Shown: one piece after another, positions 16,208-25,150 of the stretch
Numbering within the stretch: the first letter of the stretch is position 1
How the letters are laid out: every line of letters begins with the position of its first letter
Source of the DNA: JBBQDZ01 sp038237515
Lineage (GTDB): Bacteria; Actinomycetota; Thermoleophilia; Gaiellales; Gaiellaceae
Direction of reading: 5' to 3'
Assembly: GCA_038237515.1 (NCBI GenBank)
Contig: JBBRYP010000010.1
Location: forward strand, 15,884 to 79,883
DNA length: 64,000 bases
Notes under the pieces: model-generated
The model's input: only the letters and a program-made list of their open reading frames with translations
The model's database searches: none
What the model was told of the DNA's origin: nothing
Position numbers and translations under genes: made by a program

Positions 16208-17122
16208 TCACGGGAAGAGCGAGCCTAGCGCCGCCCGCTCCCCCTCCGACAGCAAGACGGTAAGGGCCTGCATGACCGGGTCGAGGTGCTCGGGCCGGCG
16301 CGGCCCGACGACGATCGCGTCGAGGTGGGGGCTCGCGAGCAGCCAGGCGAGCGCCAGTGCCGCGGTGTCCACTCCTCGGAGTGCCGCCTCGTCCGCCAGG
16401 AGCTCCAGGCCGACGTAGACCCGCCCGTCCTCGAGGTGACGGTAGGGCTCGGGTCGCAGCGTCATCCGCGAGCCCGCGGGCGGCTGCTCTGCACGGCGGT
16501 ATTTCCCGGTCAGCCAGCCGCCGGCGAGCGGGCTGAAAGCCTGGTAGGCGAGTCCCGAGGCCGCGCACAGGGGTAGGACCGCCGTCTCGTCGCTGCGCTC
16601 GAGCAACGAGTAGGAGTTCTGCACCGTCGTCGGCCGGCCCGCCTCCAGGAACAGCGCCAGCTCGTTCGCCTCGACGTTGGAGACCCCGTAGGCCTCCACC
16701 ACACCCCGCTCGAGAAGCTCCTCGAAGACGGCCGCCGTGTCCGGGACCGGCGTCGCCGGATCGAATGCGTGGGCCAGGTACAGCTCGACGCGCTCGACGC
16801 CGAGACGCCCGAGGCTGCTCTCGATCTGGCGCAGGATCCGCGTCCGGGCGAGCCCGCTGTCGCCCCCCGCCTCCATCGGGTTGAACGTCTTCGTCGTCAG
16901 CCGCGGACGGTTCCCGGTCGCTGCGATCCACCGGCCGATCGTCGCCTCCGAGCGCCCGCCGCCGTAGGCGTCGGCGGTGTCGAAGCGGTGGATGCCCATC
17001 TGCCAGGCCGCGTCCATGATCGCGAACGCCTGCTCCTCGGTCTCGCCACGGCCGACGAGGTCGAGCGTCGAGCCGATGCCGCCGAAGTTGCCGCAGCCGA
17101 GGATCACGCGGTCGACCGGCAT
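16208..17122 (-). CDS. Aldo/keto reductase
   Basis: The 304-residue (beta/alpha)8 oxidoreductase reduces carbonyl compounds with NADPH. The catalytic tetrad is visible: Asp and Tyr in HRFDTADAYGGG, Lys in LTTKTF and His in LYLAHAFD. The cofactor region near the end has IVVGPRRPEHL, as in the AKR11/AKR12-type group. It starts 41 bp from the divergent ketopantoate-reductase-like gene and is probably the first gene of the minus-strand unit that continues into the cyclodeaminase and dehydratase genes. Confidence 0.88.
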   Translation of the reverse strand: MPVDRVILGCGNFGGIGSTLDLVGRGETEEQAFAIMDAAWQMGIHRFDTADAYGGGRSEATIGRWIAATGNRPRLTTKTFNPMEAGGDSGLARTRILRQIESSLGRLGVERVELYLAHAFDPATPVPDTAAVFEELLERGVVEAYGVSNVEANELALFLEAGRPTTVQNSYSLLERSDETAVLPLCAASGLAYQAFSPLAGGWLTGKYRRAEQPPAGSRMTLRPEPYRHLEDGRVYVGLELLADEAALRGVDTAALALAWLLASPHLDAIVVGPRRPEHLDPVMQALTVLLSEGERAALGSLFP

Positions 17123-17163
17123 CAGGGCGAGCCTACTCCCGCCGGCCGCGTTAGCGTTGCGCC

Positions 17164-18105
17164 GTGGATCGCGTCTGCGTCATCGGCGGCGGTGTGATCG
17201 GGAGCCTCTACGCCGGGCACCTGGCGGGCGTCGCCGAGACGTCGCTGCTCGTGCGACGTGAGGAGCACGCTCTGGCGCTCGAGCGTGAGGGCCTGCGGGT
17301 GTCGGGCAAGAGCGACTTCGTCGCGCGCGTCGCCGCCACGGCCGACCCGGCCGAGCTCCCGGAGTTCGACCTGGGCATCCTGGCGACGAAGGCCACCGAC
17401 CTCGACGCCGCCGCCTCGCGCCTGGCGGGCCTCGCGCCCGGCGCCACCCTGATGACAATCCAGAACGGCCTCGGCGCCGAGGAGATCGTCCGGCGCCACG
17501 GCGACTGGCCGCTCGTCTCCGCGGTCACCTTCATGAGCGGCGTCCGCCACGGCGACGCGCACGTCGAATACGAGCTGGACACGGAGACCTGGATGGGCCC
17601 CTACGACGGCGGCGTCTCGGAGGAGCGGGTCGAACAGGTGCGGGCGCTGCTCGAGAGCGGGGGCCTGCGCGCCCGTACGTTTCCCGACCTGAGGCCGGCC
17701 CAGTGGTCGAAGCTCGTGTTCAACGCGACGGTCAACACGGTGGCCGCGCTCACCGACCTCCCCCACGTCGGGCAGTTCGCGGCGCGCGATCAGCCGGTCG
17801 ACCTCGGGCACCTCGTTCACGACCTGATGGAGGAGGGCAAGCGGGTCGCCGCCGCGGCCGGCGTCGAGCTCTACGAAGATCCCTGGGAGATGAACGTCCT
17901 CGCGGTGCGGCGCGGCGAGACCGAGGCCGCCTCGGGTCACTACGCGCACGTCCCCTCGATGCTCGAGGACGTTCGCTCGCACCGGCGCACGGAGGTCGAC
18001 TTCATCACCGGCGCGCTCGTTCGGGAGGCGCAGCGGCTGGGCGTGGCCGTGCCGCTCCACAGCGCGATGTACCGGCTCGTGCGGGCGCGGGAGGCTGGCG
18101 GATGA
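17164..18105 (+). CDS. Ketopantoate reductase (PanE/ApbA)-family protein 1
   Basis: The 313-residue protein starts at a GTG directly in the divergent promoter region. The N-terminal Rossmann motif is VIGGGVIGSLYAGHL. The catalytic Lys lies in WSKLVFNATVN and the conserved acidic residue in RTEVDFITGAL, both characteristic of PanE. NADPH-dependent reduction of ketopantoate or a similar 2-oxo acid is likely. A second paralogue follows with ATGA overlap and no panB/panC is nearby, so the pair more probably serves a catabolic or other 2-oxo acid pathway than pantothenate synthesis. Confidence 0.85.
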   Translation: MDRVCVIGGGVIGSLYAGHLAGVAETSLLVRREEHALALEREGLRVSGKSDFVARVAATADPAELPEFDLGILATKATDLDAAASRLAGLAPGATLMTIQNGLGAEEIVRRHGDWPLVSAVTFMSGVRHGDAHVEYELDTETWMGPYDGGVSEERVEQVRALLESGGLRARTFPDLRPAQWSKLVFNATVNTVAALTDLPHVGQFAARDQPVDLGHLVHDLMEEGKRVAAAAGVELYEDPWEMNVLAVRRGETEAASGHYAHVPSMLEDVRSHRRTEVDFITGALVREAQRLGVAVPLHSAMYRLVRAREAGG

Positions 18106-19016
18106 GAGTCTGCGTGGTCGGCTGCGGCGCCGTCGGATCGCTCTTCGCCGCCCACCTCACGCAGGTCGAGGGGGTCGAGGTCTGGGCATACGACCTCGAC
18201 CCCCGCCACGTCGAGGCGATCAACCGCAACGGCCTCCGAATCTCGGGAGCGGGCGAGCTCGAGGGCCGCGTGCGCGCGACGACGAACGCTGCAGAGCTCC
18301 CGGCCTGCGATTTCGGGATCGTCGCGACGAAGAGCATGCACACCGATGCCGCGATGGCCGCGTGCGCGAGTGCGTTCGCGGGCGGCGCCGTCTGCTCGGT
18401 CCAGAACGGCGCCGGCAACGAGGAGCTGGTCGCGAAGCACGTCGCCGAGGTGATCCGGGGCACGACGTTCCCCGCCGGCCACCTCGCCGCCCCGGGCCAC
18501 GTCGTCTGGGACACGAAGGGCGATACCCACATCGGCCCCTTCGAGCCGCGGCCTGCCCCGATGGAGAAGGTGCGCGCGCTCGCGGAGGCGTGCACGCGGG
18601 GCGGGATGCCGACGGTCGCGCTCGAGGATGCGAGGGGCGCACAGTGGCGAAAGCTCATCTTCAACGCGGCCTCGAACGCGATCGCGGCGGTGACGGGGCT
18701 GACCCACGGGCGGGTCGCCGAACCGCCAACGCGGGAGCTGGCGTGGGCCATCATGGGGGAGGGGCGTTCGGTCGCCGACGCCCAGGGGATCGTCCTCGAC
18801 CGGGACCCCGAGGAGCTCTTCGACTTCGCAGCGCGCAAGGAGGTCGCCTACGACCACAAGCCGAGCATGCTCCAGGACGTCGAGGCGCGCCGGGCGACCG
18901 AGATCGACTTCCTGAACGGGGCGATCGTCGCCTTCGGCGACCGGCACGGCGTCGAGGCACCGCTCAACCGCGGGTTGACGGCGATCGTCAAGGGGATCGA
19001 AAGGAGCTGGGGATGA
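18102..19016 (+). CDS. Ketopantoate reductase (PanE/ApbA)-family protein 2
   Basis: The 304-residue paralogue of the preceding gene has VVGCGAVGSLFAAHL at its start, the active Lys in WRKLIFNAASN and RATEIDFLNGAIV near the end. The two proteins are only moderately alike, so this is an old duplication; they may form a heterodimer or act on different 2-oxo acids. Its ATG overlaps the upstream stop (GGATGA) and its own stop overlaps the next ATG in the same way, giving a tightly coupled three-gene unit. Confidence 0.85.
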   Translation: MRVCVVGCGAVGSLFAAHLTQVEGVEVWAYDLDPRHVEAINRNGLRISGAGELEGRVRATTNAAELPACDFGIVATKSMHTDAAMAACASAFAGGAVCSVQNGAGNEELVAKHVAEVIRGTTFPAGHLAAPGHVVWDTKGDTHIGPFEPRPAPMEKVRALAEACTRGGMPTVALEDARGAQWRKLIFNAASNAIAAVTGLTHGRVAEPPTRELAWAIMGEGRSVADAQGIVLDRDPEELFDFAARKEVAYDHKPSMLQDVEARRATEIDFLNGAIVAFGDRHGVEAPLNRGLTAIVKGIERSWG

Positions 19017-20137
19017 CGAGCAGGGGCGAGATCGAACGCCGCTACGCAGCGGTACGCGAAGCGGCCGCGGAGGCCGGAGTCGACGCCGTGATCGTCGCCG
19101 GCTCCGAGTACACGGGTTTCGAGGGCGCCGTCCGGTACCTCTCGGGATTCCGCATCCTCCACCGCTACGCCTACGCGGTCCTGCCGGTCGAAAGCGATCC
19201 CTCGATCGTCTTCCCCCGGGAGGCGCGTTGGGTCGGCGACCATTCGGAGACGTGGATCGAGGACGTCGTGTTCGCGGAGCATCCGGGCGAATGGCTACGC
19301 GACCGCGGCTTCCGCCGCGCCGGCGTCTATGGGCTGGACTACGTGATGACTGTCCGGGACTACCGTGCGCTGGCCGCCGGGACGACGGAGATCGTCGCCT
19401 TCGAGCGCGAGTTCGACCTGGCCCGCGCTGTCAAGAGCGACGAGGAGCTCGACTCCGTCCGCGAGAGCCTGGGCATCAACGAGGAAGGCTTCTGGGCGGT
19501 TCTCGAGGCCTACGAGCCAGGCGCGACCGAGGCGGAGCTGATGGCCGCGGCCGAGCGGGTCTTCACGGCCCGCGGCACCTACCGGACGACGATGGACATG
19601 GTTCTCACCGGCCCCGCCGGCGCCGCCGCGCCAGAGTTCAAGTTCCCTTCACACGACCGCCGAGTCGAACGCGACGACCTCCTCCTCTACGGTCTCGAGG
19701 TCGCCGGCCCGGGCGGCCACTGGGTCGAGTTCTCGCGTCCGATCTGTGGCGGGAGGCCGAGTGCCCAGACGCGTTCGGCGCTCGAGGCCTACGAGGAGTA
19801 CGCCGCCGCAGCACGCGAGACGATGCGCGAGGGGGCGACCGCGCACGACGTGCACCGCGCGGTCTCGAAGCCATTTCTCGACCGCGGGTTCACTCTCGGG
19901 CACGTCACCGGCCACTCGATCGGGATGACGATGATCGAGTTCCCCCGGATCGGCGAGGGGAACGAGCTGCCGCTGCGCTCGAACATGGTCGTCTCGATGC
20001 ACCCGCACGCGATCACGCCCGACGAGCGGAGCTGCCTCTACATGCAGGACACCTGGCTCGTCACCGCCGACGGCGGGGTGTGCCTTTCCGACGTGCCGCT
20101 GCGCGTCTTCGACGGCTCCGAGCCGCGACCCTCCTAG
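19013..20137 (+). CDS. M24-fold (creatinase/prolidase-like) protein lacking the metal site
   Basis: The 374-residue protein has the creatinase N-terminal domain followed by the pita-bread fold. An AAGGAG ribosome site precedes the ATG. Where metallo-peptidases of the family have two Asp (V-D-x-G and D-x-T-R) this protein has LEVAGPGGHWVEFSR, and the usual M-x-x-x-x-E-P reads MVVSMHPHAITP. The catalytic His in GHVTGHSIGM is kept. It is thus probably metal-independent, like creatinase, and may hydrolyse a C-N bond of a small molecule. It ends in front of a tandem-repeat region. Confidence 0.8.
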   Translation: MTSRGEIERRYAAVREAAAEAGVDAVIVAGSEYTGFEGAVRYLSGFRILHRYAYAVLPVESDPSIVFPREARWVGDHSETWIEDVVFAEHPGEWLRDRGFRRAGVYGLDYVMTVRDYRALAAGTTEIVAFEREFDLARAVKSDEELDSVRESLGINEEGFWAVLEAYEPGATEAELMAAAERVFTARGTYRTTMDMVLTGPAGAAAPEFKFPSHDRRVERDDLLLYGLEVAGPGGHWVEFSRPICGGRPSAQTRSALEAYEEYAAAARETMREGATAHDVHRAVSKPFLDRGFTLGHVTGHSIGMTMIEFPRIGEGNELPLRSNMVVSMHPHAITPDERSCLYMQDTWLVTADGGVCLSDVPLRVFDGSEPRPS

Positions 20138-20176
20138 CCTGGGCGATCCGGCGCCCGTCCCCGGGGCCACCGCCGG

Positions 20177-20392
20177 GGCCTGTCCCCGGCCACGGCTCTC
20201 CCCGCCGCGGCCTGCCAAGTCTCGGCGCCCGGGCCTGTCCCCGGCCACGGCTCCCCTCGCCGCGGCCTGCCGAGACTCGGCCAGGGACTGCCCCGGCCAG
20301 GGCTCGCCCCGCCCTGGCTCGCCGAGACGCGGCAGCTCTATCCCCGGCCATGGCTCGCCCCGCGCCCTGGCCTGCCGAGACGCGGCCGGGGT
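20177..20392. repeat. Imperfect ~54-bp GC-rich tandem repeats
   Basis: About four units start near 20177, 20232, 20285 and 20337, each reading roughly GGCCTGTCCCCGGCCACGGC followed by a CTCGCCCCGCC and CTGCCGAGACGCGGC part. They fill the gap between two convergent genes. Units differ at several positions and no unique spacers are present, so this is not a CRISPR. The units are self-complementary and may end transcription from both sides. Confidence 0.7.
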
Positions 20393-20398
20393 CTGTCT

Positions 20399-21469
20399 CT
20401 AGACGTGGCCGCCGGAGCCATGGCCGAGGGCCTGTCCCTCGGACGTGGCCGTTGCGGACGGCGGCCGCCGCCGGGGCAGCCGCAGCTCACGCCCACCGGT
20501 GAGACCGGAGGGGCGCAGGATCAGCACGAGCGCCATGAACGCGCCGAGGACGACGAGGCTGGTTCCGGAGGGAAGCTTCAGCCTGAAGCCGATTTGGACA
20601 CCGTTCTCCGCGTCGCCGAGGAAGGAGTTTAGGCCGCTGATCAGGAGCCCGCCGACCGTCGCGCCCAGCAGGCTGCCGCTGCCGCCGATCACGAGCATCG
20701 CGAGCGTCAGGAAGGTCAGCTCGAGGTAGACCTGATCGGTCGTGATCGAGCCGAGCAGGTGGACGAGCAGGCCGCCCGCGAAGCCGCAGAGCGCCCCCGA
20801 GAGCGTGAACGCGAGCAGCCTCTGCCGGTAGACGTCGATGCCCGAAGCGCGCGCGGCGCCCGCGTCCTCGCGGGTCGCCCGGAGCATCCGCCCAGCCGGG
20901 CTCCGCTGGTAGAGGAACGCGGCGCCCGTGACGATCACCGCCCCCCCGGCCGCCGTCCAGACGGTCGTCGTCTCCGGCACCAGCGAGAGCGTCAGCGGCC
21001 CGGGGCCGATCCTCGTCCAGTTGCGCAGGACGTTGTAGGTGATCCCGAGCACGGCGAAGGTCGCGATCCCGGCCGGCAGGCCGGAGAGGCGCATCAGCGG
21101 CAGCCCCACCGCGAACGCATACACCCCCCCGACCGCGGCGGCGAGGGCCAGCGAGGGCCAGCTGCCGATCGTCGCGTGCTTCAGGAACGGGAAGAGCCCC
21201 GGCAGGACGAACTGCTTGCTCTGCCCCTCGATCGTGAGGATCCCGGAGAGGAACGCGCCCACGGCGACGAAGCTCATGTGGCCGAAGGAGATGACGCCGG
21301 AGTTGCCGACGAAGACGTAGAGGGCGATCACGATCGCGGCGCTGACGAGGGCGTTCCTGAACTCGATCTCGCGCGCGGCCGAGGTGAGGCTGCCGGCGAG
21401 CGCGACGAGGACGAGCAGCGCCGCCGGCCCGAGGAACTCGAGCAGCGCCTCGAGCCTGCGGCGCGTCAC
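20399..21469 (-). CDS. livM: LIV-type ABC transporter permease LivM, system 2
   Basis: The 356-residue permease begins at a GTG that overlaps the livH stop (GTGA). It has the family core GNSGVISFGHMSFVAVGAFLS, the ATREDAGAARASGID coupling loop and the GGSGSLLGATVGG motif. The C-terminal 35 residues after RPSGLTGG are basic and unusually long, with RLPRRRPPS. It is the last gene of the minus-strand livK-G-F-H-M unit, an order different from system 1. Confidence 0.9.
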   Translation of the reverse strand: MTRRRLEALLEFLGPAALLVLVALAGSLTSAAREIEFRNALVSAAIVIALYVFVGNSGVISFGHMSFVAVGAFLSGILTIEGQSKQFVLPGLFPFLKHATIGSWPSLALAAAVGGVYAFAVGLPLMRLSGLPAGIATFAVLGITYNVLRNWTRIGPGPLTLSLVPETTTVWTAAGGAVIVTGAAFLYQRSPAGRMLRATREDAGAARASGIDVYRQRLLAFTLSGALCGFAGGLLVHLLGSITTDQVYLELTFLTLAMLVIGGSGSLLGATVGGLLISGLNSFLGDAENGVQIGFRLKLPSGTSLVVLGAFMALVLILRPSGLTGGRELRLPRRRPPSATATSEGQALGHGSGGHV

Positions 21470-22347
21470 ATGCGCTCCACGGGCGGCCGCCGCCCCGCGA
21501 AGAGGCCGCCGGGCCGCAGCAGCAGCACGAGGATGACCGCCCCGAAGACGACCGACGGCAGGTAGACCCTGCTTCCCTGCAGCTCGTCGCTCAGGAACGA
21601 GTTCGCGAACCCGATCGCGAAACCGCCGAGCGTCGCCGTCCAGAGCCGGTCGAGCCCTCCGACGACCACGCCGACCAGCGCCAGGATCGTCACCGAGACG
21701 CCGTAGTTCGGCGTCACGAGCTGGTCCTCGACCGTCAGGAGCACACTGACGGCGGCGGCGAGGAACCCCGAGATCAGGAACGCGAACGCGATCACGCGGT
21801 TCGCGCGCACGCCGAGCAGCCGGGAGGTGCGGAAGTCGGCGGCCGCGGCGCGCATGTGCAGCCCGATTGTCGTCCGCTCGAGGACGAGCGCAGTCCCGAG
21901 CAGCAGGACGAGGCCGGTGCCGAGCGAGACGAAGGTGATCCAGCGGATGTGGAGCTTCCCGAGCGAGACCGCCGTCTGGAGGCCCGCGAGCGTCGAGACG
22001 GGGTTCCCGCGCGGCCCGAAGATCAGCAGGTAGATGCTCTGCAGCAGGAAGCTGACGGCGAAGGTAGCGACGAGCATCGTCGCGGCCGAGGCCGAGCGCA
22101 GCGGCCGGAACGCGAGTCGTTCCATCAGGAGCGAGAGCGCGATCACGACGGCGAAACAGGCGAGGATCGCGACCGGCGCGGGCTGGTTGCGCAGCCACCA
22201 GAGGGTGAAGCCGCCCGCAGTGATCAGCTCGCCGTAGGCGAAGTTGATCAGCCGCATGACGCCGAAGACGAGGCCGATCCCGACCGCGACGACGGCGTAG
22301 ACGGCGCCGAATGCGACCGCGTCGATCAGAGCCTGCGCGGTGTTCAC
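21466..22347 (-). CDS. livH: LIV-type ABC transporter permease LivH, system 2
   Basis: The 293-residue permease starts at a GTG and shows FGAVYAVVAVGIGLVFGVMR followed by L-I-N-F-A-Y-G-E, the AAAADFRTSRLLGVR cytoplasmic loop and the R-P-G-G-L-F end. Its length is normal. It overlaps livF and livM by 4 nt each (GTGA), so the genes are translated together. It forms the channel with the LivM of the same unit. Confidence 0.9.
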   Translation of the reverse strand: MNTAQALIDAVAFGAVYAVVAVGIGLVFGVMRLINFAYGELITAGGFTLWWLRNQPAPVAILACFAVVIALSLLMERLAFRPLRSASAATMLVATFAVSFLLQSIYLLIFGPRGNPVSTLAGLQTAVSLGKLHIRWITFVSLGTGLVLLLGTALVLERTTIGLHMRAAAADFRTSRLLGVRANRVIAFAFLISGFLAAAVSVLLTVEDQLVTPNYGVSVTILALVGVVVGGLDRLWTATLGGFAIGFANSFLSDELQGSRVYLPSVVFGAVILVLLLRPGGLFAGRRPPVERM

Positions 22348-23057
22348 GACAGATAGGCGGCCGCCAGCCGCTCCGTGTCGTCGGCGTCGCCGGGCGCGAG
22401 CGAGAGCCGCAGCGCGCCATTCGCCAGCACGTGCGTCCGGTCGGCGGCTCGGATCGTCACCTCGGCGCGCTGCTCGACGAGGAGGATCGTGACCCCCTGT
22501 TCCCGGATCTCCTTCAGCACCGAGAAGACCGACTCGACTACCGTCGGCGCCAACCCGAGCGAGGGCTCGTCGAGGAGCAACACGTCCGGCCGCGCCAGCA
22601 GCGCACGCGCGATCGCGAGCTGCTGCTGCTGCCCGCCCGAGAGAGCGCCGGCGCTGCGGTGGAGCGACTCCCGAACCGCGGGAAAGAGCTCGTAGATGCG
22701 CTCGAAGTCGGCCCCGACGCCGTCGCGCCCCCGCCGGCCGGCGAGCCCGAGGCGCAGGTTCTCCTCGACGCTCAGCCCGCCGAAGACGTGGCGTCCCTCG
22801 GGCACGAGCGCCACCCCCGCTCGCGAGACGTCCTCCGGGCGTTTGTCGCGAAGCGAGCGCCCGAAGAGGCGGACGTCGCCTGCACTCGGCGGAACGACGC
22901 CCATGATCGCGAGCAGCGTCGTCGACTTGCCCGCGCCGTTCGGCCCGATCAGGCCGACGAACTCGCCACGCTCGATTTGCAGGTCGAGGCCCCGCACCGC
23001 CGGCACACCGCCGTAGCGAACCTCCAGGCTCTCCACCGCCAGCGCGGGCTCAGCCAC
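22344..23057 (-). CDS. livF: LIV-type ABC transporter ATPase LivF, system 2
   Basis: The 237-residue ATPase has Walker A GPNGAGKST (about residues 38-46), signature LSGGQQQQLAIARAL, Walker B VLLLDEPSLGLAP and the H-loop replaced in VEQRAE by the LivF-typical Q. All ATPase motifs are intact. It starts at a GTG 8 nt inside the end of livG and ends with a GTGA overlap with livH. Confidence 0.92.
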   Translation of the reverse strand: MAEPALAVESLEVRYGGVPAVRGLDLQIERGEFVGLIGPNGAGKSTTLLAIMGVVPPSAGDVRLFGRSLRDKRPEDVSRAGVALVPEGRHVFGGLSVEENLRLGLAGRRGRDGVGADFERIYELFPAVRESLHRSAGALSGGQQQQLAIARALLARPDVLLLDEPSLGLAPTVVESVFSVLKEIREQGVTILLVEQRAEVTIRAADRTHVLANGALRLSLAPGDADDTERLAAAYLS

Positions 23058-23838
23058 CGGCGCCGCCCGCTAAAGCGACGCTGCCGCCGAGGTACGCGGC
23101 GGTGACGTGGAGGTTGCGACGGATCTCGTCAGGCGTCCCCTGCGCGAGGGTGCGCCCCTGGTCGAGAACCTGGATCCGGTCGCACACCTCCATGATCAGC
23201 GCCACGTTGTGGTCGATCAGCAGCACGCCGGCCTCGAACTCGTCCCGCACCGCGCGCACGACCGCCGCGAACTCCGGCACCTCCGCCTCGTGGAGGCCCG
23301 CCGCCGGCTCGTCCATCAGGACGAAGCGCGGGCGCGTCGCGAGCGCCCGGGCGACCCCGAGCTTTCGCTCCTCCCCGTGCGGGAGCACCCCGGCAGGCCT
23401 ATCCGCTCGAGCCGAGAGGCCGAGCATCTCCAGCAGCTGCTCGGCACGCCTCCGGGCCTCTCGCGTGCCCGCTCCGGCGCCGAGCGCAGCCACCTCGACG
23501 TTCTCGCGCACGGTCAGCCCTCCGAACAGGTGCCCGTGCTGGAAGGTGCGGGCGAGACCAGCGCGACCCCGCCGCTGAGCCGGCCAGCCCGTGATCTCGC
23601 GACCCGCCAGCTCGACCGACCCGGCGGTCGGGAAGTCGAAGCCGGTGACGACGTTCACGAGCGTCGTCTTGCCGGCGCCGTTCGGCCCGATCAGCCCGAC
23701 GACCTCGTGGCGATGCAGCTCGAGCGAGACGTCGTCGAGCGCGCGAACGCCCTCGAAGGAGCGGGAGACGGAGATGGCCCGGAGCGTCCCCCCGGGCCAC
23801 CGCCTTCCGTCAGTCGATTCCGCGGCTGCTGCGATCAG
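23050..23838 (-). CDS. livG: LIV-type ABC transporter ATPase LivG, system 2, probable CTG start
   Basis: The 262-residue ATPase has Walker A GPNGAGKTT, Walker B FVLMDEPAAGLHEAE and the LivG C-terminal YLGG motif; the signature is degenerate (VLPHGEERKLGVARAL). No ATG, GTG or TTG occurs in frame between the upstream stop codon region and the conserved start of the domain (TLRAISVSRSFEGV). The only start-like codon is a CTG at 23838 that overlaps the livK stop as CTGA, mirroring the NTGA overlaps used throughout the operon. A rare CTG start is therefore likely, though a sequencing error cannot be excluded. Confidence 0.85.
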   Translation of the reverse strand: MIAAAAESTDGRRWPGGTLRAISVSRSFEGVRALDDVSLELHRHEVVGLIGPNGAGKTTLVNVVTGFDFPTAGSVELAGREITGWPAQRRGRAGLARTFQHGHLFGGLTVRENVEVAALGAGAGTREARRRAEQLLEMLGLSARADRPAGVLPHGEERKLGVARALATRPRFVLMDEPAAGLHEAEVPEFAAVVRAVRDEFEAGVLLIDHNVALIMEVCDRIQVLDQGRTLAQGTPDEIRRNLHVTAAYLGGSVALAGGAGG

Positions 23839-25040
23839 CCGATGTTCGCAGGCGAGCTCGCCTTGTAGAGCTGGAGGAACTTCGGCACGTTGTTGTTGAT
23901 CTCCATCACGCGGTAGCTCCGGCCGAACACGCTGTGGAGCTTCGTCGAGAAGCTGATCTTCCCGGAGACCGTCGGGACGTTCCTGAAGTGCTCCATGATG
24001 CCGGCGAGCTTGGCACCGTCGGTCGACCCGCCTGCCCTCTTGATCGCCGCCACGATCCCTTCGATCGCTGTCGCGCCCTGTACGAAACCGCCGGTCCCGG
24101 GCGGGCTGCCGGCCGCCTTCATCTTCGCGAGGAGGCTCCGCACGGCCGGGTCCGGGTCGCCGCCGAACGCTGACGCGTACGTCACGTAGTAGTAGTTCGT
24201 GACCTTCGGCTTCTTCGGGTTCCAGTACGTCCCGTCGCCGCCCCACGAGTTGAGGATCGGGGTCTGGTTCCCGAGGCTCCGGAGGCCCGAGACGAACTGC
24301 GGTAGCTCTCCGAAGGCGGTCACGAACGAGATCACGTCGGCCTTCTTCCCGTTGACACGGCTGATCACGTTCCCGATCGTCTTGTCGAAGGAGGTGAAGC
24401 TGTCCTTGTAGACGACCTTCCCACCAAGCTGCTTGTAGCGCTGCTCGAAGGCCTGCTGGACGTTCTTGAAGTACACGAGCAGGTTGTCGGTGACGATGAT
24501 CGCCGTCTTCCAGTGCTTCACTTTGTAGGCGTACTCGGCCATCGCCGCGCCCTCGTCCTGCGCCGCATTGCCGAAGCTGAAAGCGAGCTTGCCGGCCGAC
24601 CCGAAGCGCTTCGGACTCATCTGGTCGGTGCCGATGCAGGCGGAGACGGTCAGCTTCTTCGCCTTCAGCCCCTCCTGGACGGCGGGCGTCGCGTAGTCGA
24701 CGTCGCAGGTGACCATCAGGACGTCTGCGCCCTGGCCGAGCAGGTCCGCCGCCGCCTGCTTCGTCTTCGCCGGGTCGAGCTTCGTGTTGATGAACTTGAG
24801 CTGGAGCTGCCGGCCGCCGACCCCTCCGGCCGCGTTGATCTTCTTGATCTCGATCTGCGCCGAGGCCAGGCCCGGCCCGTCGAACGGCGCCATCTGCTTC
24901 GTCAGGTCGAGCGCCCAGCCGATGACGATCGGCTTGCCCGCCGCGCTTCCGCCTCGAGCCGCGGTCCCGGTGAGCGCCGCCAGCGCCGCCGCGAGCCCGA
25001 GGACGAGACCGAACGCAAGCCACCATCTTGCTCGTCTCAT
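23835..25040 (-). CDS. livK: LIV-type substrate-binding protein LivK, system 2
   Basis: The 401-residue exported binding protein starts at an ATG behind ACAGGAGG. The signal peptide spans about residues 1-30 (RRARWWLAFGLVLGLAAALA) without a lipobox. The mature part begins KPIVIGWALDLTKQMAPFDGP, typical of the type I periplasmic fold; two Cys (VTCDVD, VSACIG) could form a disulfide. It is only distantly like the LivK at 11829, so the two systems probably take different ligands. It opens the second liv unit and is divergent from the flavoprotein gene at 25151. Confidence 0.9.
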   Translation of the reverse strand: MRRARWWLAFGLVLGLAAALAALTGTAARGGSAAGKPIVIGWALDLTKQMAPFDGPGLASAQIEIKKINAAGGVGGRQLQLKFINTKLDPAKTKQAAADLLGQGADVLMVTCDVDYATPAVQEGLKAKKLTVSACIGTDQMSPKRFGSAGKLAFSFGNAAQDEGAAMAEYAYKVKHWKTAIIVTDNLLVYFKNVQQAFEQRYKQLGGKVVYKDSFTSFDKTIGNVISRVNGKKADVISFVTAFGELPQFVSGLRSLGNQTPILNSWGGDGTYWNPKKPKVTNYYYVTYASAFGGDPDPAVRSLLAKMKAAGSPPGTGGFVQGATAIEGIVAAIKRAGGSTDGAKLAGIMEHFRNVPTVSGKISFSTKLHSVFGRSYRVMEINNNVPKFLQLYKASSPANIG

Positions 25041-25087
25041 GCGAGAGAACCTCCTGTAGTCGACCGGCTACCCGGTGTAGGGAGACA

Positions 25088-25116
25088 TTGACCGAACCTC
25101 CCCGAGACTTCAATAC
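25088..25116 (+). promoter_or_regulatory. Candidate promoter for the flavoprotein gene
   Basis: TTGACC at 25088-25093 and CAATAC at 25111-25116 are separated by 17 bases, 35 bp before the ATG at 25151. The -10 match is moderate. A small hairpin (CCGCCGCGACGGCGG) follows in the leader. Confidence 0.4.
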
Positions 25117-25150
25117 GGAGCCGCCGCGACGGCGGATTAAGGTGCCGGTG

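Noticed and set aside
20177..20392. CRISPR-like array
   Set aside because: Units are adjacent and diverged with no unique spacers; no cas gene is near.
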